A DNA stretch of 6,039 nt. Source: Flavobacteriaceae bacterium UBA3078. GTDB taxonomy: Bacteria; Bacteroidota; Bacteroidia; Flavobacteriales; Flavobacteriaceae. The translations under genes were made by a program, and so were the position numbers. Within the stretch, counting starts at the first letter, position 1. Each line of letters begins with the position of its first letter. The DNA is taken from contig DFBO01000143.1 of assembly GCA_002366675.1 (NCBI GenBank), forward strand, positions 1 through 6,039, given 5' to 3'. Shown one piece after another: positions 1 to 5,775 of the stretch. Below the pieces are notes generated by a model, which made no database searches, was not told where the DNA came from, and was given only the letters and a program-made list of their open reading frames with translations.

Positions 1-5
1 CGTTT

Positions 6-12
6 GTTGGAC
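6..12 (+). other. Right half-site (R') of the preceding attC
   Basis: GTTGGAC fits the integron core-site consensus GTTRRRY. Its reverse complement, GTCCAAC, is found exactly at 315-321, where the attC of the following cassette begins. That is the expected relation between the first bases of a cassette and the R'' box of its own attC. The recombination point would lie between G6 and T7. The rest of the upstream attC is outside the window, so this call rests on the seven-base match and the array context. Confidence 0.6.
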
Positions 13-195
13 AAGCCCGGTGGTAAGTGAACGATAAATCTAAACAGGTAGAACTGAATTTGATCAGGCTGAAGGGGGGGCGTGACTTTCTGGCATAAAT
101 GATGCAATTAGAAAATATCTTAATTGCTGATATTTCAGCATGTTAAAGAAGGTGGGAAAGGTGAAAAACAAAGGCTTTTTGTCAGAATATTCCAT

Positions 196-432
196 TTGTA
201 CAAATTATTTTTGTTGATATGTGTGCTCGCTGTTTTTCCTCAATTCACAATAGTAAATGCTACCTCTAAAGCCAAAATATGTCAAACGCTAATTGTCTGC
301 CGCATAGCGGCTTCGTCCAACAAATCACTTCACCTGACCGCCAACAGCTCGGCGGTTTTTGAAATGCTCTGCCCCGCATCAAGGCAGGTGGTTATTCAAG
401 GTTCAGTGTCCCGCAGTGTTGGCGGCAGGTGA
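196..432 (+). CDS. Weak candidate: small secreted or membrane-anchored protein
   Basis: An open frame beginning at TTG 196 reads YKLFLLICVLAVFPQ and then TIVNATS. This resembles a signal peptide, with a basic residue, a hydrophobic core of about 12 residues and a small-residue site near VNA. The frame is also open upstream, back to TTG 124. Against it are the absence of an ATG, the lack of a good ribosome site, and a second half that runs straight through the attC palindrome to a TGA at 430-432, so about half of the product would be encoded by a recombination site. Cassette genes often end near or inside attC, but reading nearly the whole site is unusual. No family is recognised, and it may well be spurious. 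Confidence 0.18.
   Translation: MYKLFLLICVLAVFPQFTIVNATSKAKICQTLIVCRIAASSNKSLHLTANSSAVFEMLCPASRQVVIQGSVSRSVGGR
299..311. repeat. Perfect 5-bp hairpin beside attC
   Basis: GCCGC-ATA-GCGGC is a perfect inverted repeat with a three-base loop. It lies three bases before the R'' box of the first attC. No T-run follows it, so it is not a typical intrinsic terminator. It could extend the folded attC structure or form at the end of a cassette transcript; the sequence does not decide between these. Confidence 0.45.
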
Positions 433-448
433 GTTCGGTCGGTTGGGC
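315..448 (+). other. attC recombination site 1 (long, VCR-like)
   Basis: R'' is GTCCAAC (315-321), followed by the five-base spacer AAATC. The L'' arm at 331-346 reads CACCTG-A-CCGCCAACA. The L' arm at 417-431 reads TGTTGGCGGCAGGTG. The arms pair over 15 bp with a single unpaired A at 337 on the L'' side, the extrahelical base that orients integrase on folded attC strands. R' is GTTGGGC (442-448), with the crossover after G442. About 70 bases lie between the arms, giving a total of 134 bp, in the size range of the Vibrio cholerae repeats and longer than the other two sites here. The spacer and the GTGAGTTC block resemble those of attC site 3. Confidence 0.85.
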
Positions 449-515
449 GTACCATCATGATGAATGGATTTCTATTTAGTGTAGTTTCCTCAAGATAACA
501 TTATTTGGTAGAATT

Positions 516-1136
516 ATGCTAATTTTAATGAGACATGGTCGGTCATTGCTTAATGATAAAAAGAAATTATGCGGTGAATCCGATCCTAAACTAACAACAT
601 TAGGGATAACTCAAGGGATAATAGTTGGTAATTGGCTTAAACAATTTGAAATAAAGAAGATATTCACCAGTTCTACATATAGATCGACTGAAACTGCTAA
701 ATTAATAAATCAAACGTTAAACATTGGATTTACAGTTTGTGATGAGTTAAGAGAAAGAAACTATGGTCGGTTTGAAATGATGCCTATCGATAAGCTAATA
801 GAAGAAAGGCAAAATTTAAATCATTATTTTGCCGACTCTACTCAAGACTGGCATGATATTAAAGATGTAGAATCTGATTTAAGTATTTATAAACGTGTAT
901 CTAAATTAATCAAAAAAGAATATCCCAATAACCTAAATGGAAGCATTTTATTAGTTACTCATGCAGGGACAATAAAATCCTATCTCTATGGATGTCTTAA
1001 TATATCGCCCAATAGAACCAATTGTATAAAAGTGAGAAATGCTTCTTTAATAGTCTTAGATTACCACACTTCCAATCAACTACAATTAAAAGGACTGTAT
1101 GATTTCGATTTTCTAAATAAATTATTTAGTACTTAA
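516..1136 (+). CDS. Histidine phosphatase superfamily protein
   Basis: This is an intact 206-residue protein of the histidine phosphatase (phosphoglycerate mutase-like) superfamily, cytoplasmic, with no signal peptide. The catalytic RHG motif is at residues 6-8, with His7 as the nucleophile that becomes phosphorylated. A second phosphate-binding Arg is at 56 in SSTYRSTETA, an acidic ELRERNYG block is at 77-84, and the second active-site His is 149 in LLVTHAG. Family members of this length include phosphatases for small phosphorylated metabolites, cofactor precursors and nucleotide sugars; the substrate cannot be told from sequence. ATG 516 puts RHG at the usual place near the N-terminus, although the ribosome site is weak (GGTAG, 507-511). 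It is first in the cassette 2 gene block and the only one of the five without a lesion. Confidence 0.9.
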   Translation: MLILMRHGRSLLNDKKKLCGESDPKLTTLGITQGIIVGNWLKQFEIKKIFTSSTYRSTETAKLINQTLNIGFTVCDELRERNYGRFEMMPIDKLIEERQNLNHYFADSTQDWHDIKDVESDLSIYKRVSKLIKKEYPNNLNGSILLVTHAGTIKSYLYGCLNISPNRTNCIKVRNASLIVLDYHTSNQLQLKGLYDFDFLNKLFST

Positions 1137-1166
1137 TAGATAGATACATCTAAAACCAAAAAGAAT

Positions 1167-1173
1167 AGGAGAG
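1167..1173 (+). promoter_or_regulatory. Ribosome binding site that fixes the start of the S66 gene
   Basis: AGGAGAG lies four bases before ATG 1178. This strong Shine-Dalgarno sequence shows that the S66 gene starts there, not at the in-frame TTG further on. The first eight codons from this ATG are in a different frame from the rest of the protein. Confidence 0.7.
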
Positions 1174-1177
1174 AACT

Positions 1178-2138
1178 ATGAGTGACAACAACTATTGTGC
1201 TTACCAGTAAAGGCTATAAAAGAAGGTTCGACTGTTGGCATTTTCAGTCCTTCCGAACCTGTTGTTGAGAGTAGAATTGAAAAGTTCAATTCTGGAATAT
1301 CAATACTTGAACGAAATGGATATAAAATAAAATTATCAAACAATGTTTTCAAGCATACTTTTTATTCAGCAGGAGATATAGAGACTAGGGTTAATGATAT
1401 TCATGCCCTTATAATAGATGACAAAGAAGTGAATATCTTATTGTCATCCTGGGGGGGGGAAGGACTGTAATAAGTTATTACTACATTTGGATTACGAGAA
1501 AATCAAAGCAGCTAAAAAGCCAATCTTGGGTTTTAGTGATCCTTGCGTTTTAACAAACTATATCAATGCAAAAACAAATATAGTTACTTTTTATGGTCCT
1601 AATGTAGTTGGGAAATTAACTCAGACAGAGCATTCAGATTTAAACATTCTTAAATCTACCTTACCTAATAACTTCAATATATTGGGTAAAGTAGAAAACG
1701 TTGAAAGCAAAGTGCTAAAATCTGGAAAACGAACAGGTCGATTATTCGGCGGCAAAATTTGAGTACTTTTGTCTTGGGTGCTGTATGCTCAGATATTCCA
1801 CATTCATTTTTCAAAAATGGAATATTTTTCTGGGAAGAACTTAGCATGCCAATTCAAATAATTGACCAATACATGACTGCGTTAAAAAATCTTGGAATTA
1901 TAAAACAATTGTCAGGAATGGTAATAGGTCATTTTTTATGTGATGAAAAAAAGAATGGAAAAGAATTGACGAATTCGATGCAATTAATGCCATCTTTTCG
2001 GATTATGACTTTCCAATTATTTATTGCCCAACTTTCGGTCATATTCCATTAGAGAATCCGATTTTTCCCATTGGTGCTTTGTGTGAATTAGATTCAGACA
2101 GCAAAACACTTATATTGAAGCAACAAATAGTGAGGTAG
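1178..2138 (+). pseudogene. S66 family LD-carboxypeptidase / MccF-like peptidase, four frameshifts
   Basis: The reconstructed product is about 320 residues, normal for family S66 (LdcA, MccF). These cytoplasmic serine peptidases cut L,D bonds of murein peptides or, in MccF, release the amino acid from toxic acyl-adenylate analogues. All three catalytic blocks are visible but in different frames: Ser in LGFSD (codon 1535-1537), Glu in FFWEEL (codon 1834-1836) and His in TFGHIP (codon 2040-2042). Other family signatures are VGIFSPSEP near the N-terminus, SWGG, LDYEKI and RLFGG followed by LSTF. Breaks: one base missing near 1201; one G too many in the G9 run 1451-1459; a net shift near 1752-1757 (A4/T3); and one A missing in the A7 run 1946-1952, after which EWKRIDEFDAINAIF continues smoothly. 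As written it makes only a ten-residue peptide. Confidence 0.85.
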
Positions 2139-2141
2139 CAA

Positions 2142-2878
2142 ATGAATGCAAAAGACGGAGTTTCTGTTCCAAATGTTTTTTACGATTTGATCGTTTTTGT
2201 ATCCCCGAGTGTTTTGTTGATTGTCGGGTTAATTATTGGTTTTAATGGGTGGCCAATTACACATATATTATAGAAAATAAAATTAATGTCGGCACAATAA
2301 ACTTTTTATTTGTTTTACTTTTTTTTATTTTCATTGGTTATGAATATGGCAGACTTATAGAAACTCTTTCCTCCCCTTTAGTTTCTAACCCTTTAAAATT
2401 CCTTCATAAGCACAGAATATTTTTAAAGGACCCTGATTTCAAAATGGATTTATCAAAAGAAGTAGAATCCTTAAACTTAGGACCTGTTGAAGGTTGTTCA
2501 AAAAGTGGTGGCAAATGGGCAATATATTTTCACGCTACTTTAGTTTGCCCACACATAGGACTTGATTTGTTAAAACGTTACGCATGGGAGAAATTGTCAA
2601 GGAGTAGTGCCTTGACCTTTCTTATCTTATTGATACTGTCATTGCTTTTTCATTTTTACAAACCTTCTGGGATTAAACAATTAATTCCATCTGAATGGTT
2701 AATTGCTAGCTGGAAGTACACGGCTGTTATGGCAACACTTTGTATCGCAGCATATTATGAACATTATCAGAGGAATTCATGGAATAATGATCTCTTGGCT
2801 AGAATACTACCTGTATTGATTCTTGCTGAGAAAATAAAATTGACTGAAAATATTTGTCCTGTCAATAACCAGAGTTGA
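2142..2878 (+). pseudogene. Unrecognised protein with about four membrane segments, one frameshift
   Basis: The first part, from ATG 2142, begins MNAKDGVSVPNVFYDLIVF and ends at TAG 2271-2273. The second part continues in another frame to TGA 2876-2878. That frame is closed by TAA 2243-2245, so the shift must fall within about 2246-2270. Joined, it gives about 245 residues. There are two hydrophobic segments near the N-terminus (roughly residues 16-35 and 53-70), a soluble stretch of about 85 residues containing PVEGCSKSGGKW and a Cys-Pro-His, and two more segments (about 156-173 and 187-206). The C-terminal part (YYEHYQRNSWNNDLLARILPVL) is probably on the same side as the N-terminus. The ATG lies three bases after the S66 stop, so the genes are probably co-translated. 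I do not recognise the family. An inner-membrane partner or exporter-like component is possible but unsupported. Confidence 0.6.
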
Positions 2879-2914
2879 TAATTAGTTAACATATCTTGAT
2901 AGAGTATTAGATCT

Positions 2915-4149
2915 ATGCAGTTAAGAAGAATTTTAATAGAACCTACTGAATCATTGATCTATCTTGAACGATTTGTTAATGATGGGTCTCCAAGTGGTTT
3001 CACTCATAAATACACCACTACAAAAGAATATGACCCGTTTAAAGGCGTTGCATGTTTTCGGTTGCCGTTAGTCCATATACCGTATTCACAAATTAAGTTA
3101 TATGGGAAAGTTCCTTCAGATTATGAGGCAGTGTTTTTTGACTTAGAAGGGAACATAACCTTCCCTTTTCATCCTGATTGTTTTAAGAACAATTACGAAG
3201 TATTGCGAAACTATCAAATTAGCGAATCATTGTTTTATGTTTGCCCCACATCAAGTGGCAGGACTGTTTGTGTTAAACAAGAAGAAAGACTGTTTTTTTA
3301 AAACTGCATTATGATCGAATTTTATGTAGAGCGAAAAGAAACTTACCATTTAGAAAGGCAGTTGCTGGAGTTGAAATATCTGATATTTTGAAAGAATATA
3401 TCAAAGACGGTTTTTTTCAAGATAGCTTTTCTATTTTTCTTGAATCCTTTTCTATTAATGCTTTTTTAAATAAATTAGACTTTGGTTTTGTTTTTAGAGA
3501 AGGAAATCCATTTCAATATAAAACAGGCTTTTTACCAATAATCCCTTTTTTCTCATTGACTGGAAACGATATAAAAAACCCTTCGGATGATTTATTATTA
3601 ATTCAAATTTTATTGAATTTTAATAATAAAAAGGAGGTCTTATTTGAAAGGATAATCTATCCAATTTTATCTTTCTACATTGTTATGATAAAAAAACTAG
3701 GTTTGATCCCTGAATTAAACGCTCAGAACATACTGCTAGAATTGAATGAAAATGCTGAGCCATCAAGAGTGATAATTAGAGACCATATGCGGACAGAGAA
3801 AGATATAACTTTAAGAAAAGAGTTGGGACTGTCAACAAACTTTGTTGCCCATGATTATAAAATAGTTGATCGGAATATTAATGAGAAGCTATATTTTATT
3901 AGACATAGTTTCCATTATGATTTTAAGTTGTGTAAGTATGTTATAGAGCCACTTTTGAAAGTATATTCAAATGCATTTGATGAAGACTTAGAAAAGTTAA
4001 TTGAATTGACTAAAGAAAGATTTGTATCGGAAATGGGAGATCTTAGATTTAACTACTTCAAACCTTATGAAAAATGGTTTAGTCATCCGAAGATTCAATT
4101 TGAAGGCGAGAGACCTTACATTGCACATTCAAAACCAAAATATAGATAG
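2915..4149 (+). pseudogene. Compact IucA/IucC (NIS siderophore synthetase)-like protein, one frameshift
   Basis: Two frames join at the T7 run 3293-3299. Restoring one T gives EERLFFLKLHYDRILCRAKR and about 411 residues in all. Family marks: FPFHPDCF (83-90), where NIS synthetases have an HPWQ-like block; PTSSGRT (111-117), matching the nucleotide-binding T-S-x-R-T block; the LKLHYDRILCRA stretch; and, late, IPELNAQNILLEL followed by RVIIRDHMR, matching the family's ExHxQN and RD motifs. NIS synthetases adenylate a carboxylate such as citrate and condense it with an amine or alcohol in the cytoplasm. This one is odd in being about two thirds of the usual 580-620 residues, with the N-terminal domain shortened, and in having Asn where the family's ExHxQN has His. 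No other siderophore gene is visible. The assignment rests on motif recognition by eye. Confidence 0.6.
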
Positions 4150-4159
4150 TAGACTCTAA

Positions 4160-4517
4160 ATGGTAAACAATTATTGTGATATTTGCAAAAATCCCAAAAG
4201 AATTGGTATTGATCAATTTGTTTTTAGTGATGAATATGGAGTACTTGTAATAAATAGGCGATCTATTCTAAAAGTAAATAACTGCATCTATAGTACCAAA
4301 AAAAGATTTAGTTTCGCTATCCATGAACATATGAAGATCAATCCCCAATAGTTTAGAAGAAACAATAAAATGCAATTTATCAACATATTTAGAAAAACAA
4401 TATAGAATTTCTATAAAAGACTATGATTTTGTTTTAACTATGAATACGTGCCCAGATCATTGGCATATCCATATTTGTTTATTTCCTATAACGTTAATAA
4501 AGAAGTTAGATGTATAA
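4160..4517 (+). pseudogene. HIT-like (histidine triad) protein, frameshift plus in-frame TGA
   Basis: The N-terminal part from ATG 4160 reads MVNNYCDICKNP and then DQFVFSDEYGVLVINRRS, like the CxxC start and first strands of HIT proteins. That frame then stops at 4349-4351. Another frame, open from 4278, carries IVPKKDLVSLSMN, TGA (4332-4334), RSIPNSLEETI, and later TMNTCPDHWHIHICLFP, ending at TAA 4515-4517. HWHIHIC fits the HIT active-site pattern H-x-H-x-H-x-x (His codons 4458, 4464, 4470). The frame change lies about 4278-4294. The product would be about 118 residues, normal for the family. HIT enzymes hydrolyse nucleoside phosphoramidates, aminoacyl-adenylates or dinucleotides. It begins ten bases after the NIS-like gene and ends just before an attC, the usual place for the last gene of a cassette. 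Confidence 0.65.
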
Positions 4518-4539
4518 TGTAAGTTGAACGGCAAAAGAT

Positions 4540-4618
4540 GCCGAACCAAGCGCTCAACCGGACAAGATTTTCTTCCGCTTCGCTCCAGAAAACCTTGCCG
4601 GTTAGCTTATCGTTATGT
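4540..4618 (+). other. attC recombination site 2
   Basis: R'' is GCCGAAC (4540-4546), with spacer CAAGC and an L'' arm beginning GCTCAACCGG. The 5' arm 4558-4573 pairs with 4587-4601, with one extrahelical A at 4562 and one mismatch (A4567). The terminal loop is TCCGCTTCGCTCC. On the other side, CCGGTTAGC, TTATC and then R' GTTATGT (4612-4618) complete the site, with the crossover after G4612. R'' has G where the RYYYAAC consensus expects a pyrimidine. At about 79 bp it is much shorter than attC site 1. Confidence 0.82.
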
Positions 4619-4639
4619 GTAAGAAATAAAATGCAAGAC

Positions 4640-4644
4640 AAGGA
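4640..4644 (+). promoter_or_regulatory. Ribosome binding site of the HNH gene
   Basis: AAGGA is placed five bases before ATG 4650. The two nearby ATGs upstream (4631 and 4645) run into stops within six codons, so 4650 is the supported start. Confidence 0.6.
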
Positions 4645-4649
4645 ATGAT

Positions 4650-5351
4650 ATGAGATTTGAACTAGAAGAGTATCATCGGAATACGCCATCGGAAGAATTG
4701 ATAGCTCATATAAAAAATGTTGCTAAAAAGCTAAATAAAAAAAGTGTAACAATGGCTGAATATGAAAAGCATGGAAAATATCATCCTTCTACATTACAAA
4801 GAAGATTCGGTTCATAGTTTAAAGTATTAGAAAATGCCAATCTTGAAGATAGCAGAAGCAGACTAAATATACCCGAGGAGAATTTATTTAAAAACATTGA
4901 AACAATATGGATAAAATTAGGAAGACAACCAAAATATAATGAAATAAAAAAGCCTTTTTCACAATTCTCCGCAGGTACATATGATAAACGCTTTGGTTCA
5001 TGGAGAAAGGCACTTGAGAAATTTGTAACATATATAAATTCAGACATAGTGGATGAAGAGCAAATTGACAACAACCTTACTGAGGGTAATGACACAATTA
5101 AATCAACAGAAAAAACTATAAGACATAAAACTAAGAGGGAAATCTCAGATAGATTAAGGTTTAGAATATTAATGAGAGATGGATTTACATGCAAAAAATG
5201 TGGACGTAGCCCAATGAATGAAATGGGTGGGATTGAATTACATGTTGACCATATTCTTCCATGGTCAAAAGGTGGTGAAACTGTTCAAAATAACTTAGAA
5301 ACTAAATGTAAAAAATGTAATTTAGGGAAAGGGAATGCCTTTAATGCATAA
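4650..5351 (+). pseudogene. HNH endonuclease with homing-endonuclease-associated repeats, amber-interrupted
   Basis: The frame is continuous for 233 residues except for TAG at 4815-4817 (codon 56). Two copies of the repeat found in many homing-type HNH proteins precede the nuclease: residues about 12-63, with RFGS-stop-FKVLENANL, and about 79-130, with KRFGSWRKALEKF. The second copy shows Trp exactly where the first has the stop, so one TGG-to-TAG change explains the break. The C-terminal HNH domain is complete: a zinc-binding pair CKKC (181-184), HVDHILPW with the catalytic DH (198-205), NN before the second pair (214-215) and CKKCN (220-224). Such proteins cleave DNA, the repeats probably helping site recognition. 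As written, only a 55-residue peptide forms unless the stop is suppressed. Confidence 0.88.
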
Positions 5352-5368
5352 CGATCGTAGCAAAAAGC

Positions 5369-5440
5369 ACATAACAAATCACTGCGCTGGATTTTTACTC
5401 CGCTGCGCTACATAAAAACCAGTGAGTTCAAGCGCTCATG
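5369..5440 (+). other. attC recombination site 3 with abnormal R'
   Basis: R'' is ACATAAC (5369-5375), with spacer AAATC as in attC site 1. The stem is CTGG-A-TTTTTA (5387-5397) against TAAAAACCAG (5413-5422), with A5391 extrahelical. The flanking TCA (5379-5381) pairs with TGA (5423-5425), leaving five unpaired bases (5382-5386) on the 5' side. GTGAGTTC and CAAGC lead to the R' position, 5434-5440. That box reads GCTCATG, not GTTRRRY, so the crossover triplet GTT is GCT. The site is recognisable but may recombine poorly at this end. Confidence 0.7.
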
Positions 5441-5460
5441 AAGGATAAAAAATAGTAAAA

Positions 5461-5775
5461 ATGCCAGATTTAAATGAAAAAGCAATTAACGCTATTAAAA
5501 ATTTTCAAAATAAAATAGACTCTATGGGCCTTCCTTTTGTTCTCCTTCGTAAATTGAATGGTATCCGCAATGCCATTGAAATGCATGTTGAAGATTATAT
5601 GGTATTTCCTGAGGTTTTTGAATGTTTATGCAAAGCATATATTGAACAAGCCAAAATATTTAAAGAGCCTTATCGAAATGAAATTATAAGTGCATTTCGA
5701 AAGTGTGAAAAAGAAATAAGAAAGTCGTTAATAAAAAAAGCCGAACAAGTCAGTGCAGGTGACAGCCAGGGCTGA
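5461..5775 (+). CDS. Small protein of unknown function
   Basis: This is an intact 104-residue frame from ATG 5461 to TGA 5773-5775, beginning MPDLNEKAINAIKNFQNKID. It has no signal peptide or membrane segment. The composition is rich in Lys, Glu, Ile and Phe, with a likely all-helical fold and a strongly charged C-terminal half (FRKCEKEIRKSLIKKAEQ) that could form a coiled coil. Two Cys are near the middle (FECLCKAY) and one is near the end. I do not recognise the family. It starts 20 bases after attC site 3, where the gene of the next cassette is expected. AAGGA (5441-5445) is a possible ribosome site but lies 15 bases away. Codon use is AT-rich like its neighbours. Confidence 0.7.
   Translation: MPDLNEKAINAIKNFQNKIDSMGLPFVLLRKLNGIRNAIEMHVEDYMVFPEVFECLCKAYIEQAKIFKEPYRNEIISAFRKCEKEIRKSLIKKAEQVSAGDSQG
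5763..5774. repeat. Short inverted repeat over a stop codon
   Basis: CAGCC-AG-GGCTG forms a five-base-pair hairpin with a two-base loop, overlapping the TGA of the gene that ends at 5775. No T-run follows, so a terminator role is weak. The same two words recur farther apart at about 5937-5955 (GGCTG ... CAGCC), which may be chance. Confidence 0.25.

Larger units (their letters stand above)
7..442 (+). mobile_element. Integron gene cassette 1, no clear gene
   Basis: This unit is bounded by the crossover of the preceding attC (G6/T7) and that of its own attC (G442/T443). Its first bases (TTGGAC) are perfectly complementary to the R'' box at 315-321, which supports it as one mobile unit. The body, 13-298, has no convincing gene. 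There is a run of seven G at 74-80 and only very short frames, for example 15 codons from 97. A hydrophobic frame on the + strand is listed separately as a weak candidate. Cassettes without an obvious gene are common in chromosomal integrons; some carry promoters or small RNAs, but neither can be shown here. Confidence 0.65.
443..4612 (+). mobile_element. Large multigene cassette 2 (about 4.2 kb)
   Basis: No attC-like palindrome was found by eye between 449 and 4539, so the five genes from 516 to 4517 appear to sit in one unit between the attC crossovers at 442/443 and 4612/4613. The first bases (GTTGGGC with the preceding G) match the complement of R'' GCCGAAC (4540-4546) at six of seven positions. 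That supports a single cassette, though less strongly than the perfect matches of cassettes 1 and 3. All genes read in the cassette direction, with gaps of 41, 3, 36 and 10 bases. The alternative is several former cassettes fused by loss of attC sites, or an insertion of other origin. Confidence 0.5.
4613..5434 (+). mobile_element. Integron gene cassette 3 (HNH endonuclease)
   Basis: The cassette begins at T4613 (TTATGT after the crossover G). It ends in attC site 3, whose R'' ACATAAC (5369-5375) is the exact complement of GTTATGT; the match extends one more base on each side (CACATAAC against GTTATGTG). It holds one gene in the usual orientation, starting 37 bases into the cassette, with its stop 17 bases before R''. 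Size and layout are those of an ordinary cassette. Confidence 0.75.

Noticed and set aside
2026..2032. GCCCAAC, the exact complement of the first bases of cassette 2 (a possible R'' box)
   Set aside because: It falls inside the conserved PTFGH region of the S66 coding sequence, and no L''/L'/R' partner follows, so it is a chance match.
4527..4544. CGGC-AAAAGAT-GCCG hairpin after the HIT-like gene as a terminator
   Set aside because: It has only four base pairs and no T-run, and it overlaps the start of attC 2, which explains the base pattern better.
4486..4689. 67-codon frame on the minus strand
   Set aside because: It is antisense to the end of the HIT-like gene, attC 2 and the start of the HNH gene. 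Its middle is attC palindrome sequence, so it is a chance frame.
4781..5194. 137-codon frame on the minus strand
   Set aside because: It lies wholly antisense to the HNH gene, whose repeats and zinc motifs are clear on the + strand, and has no ribosome site or recognisable domain.
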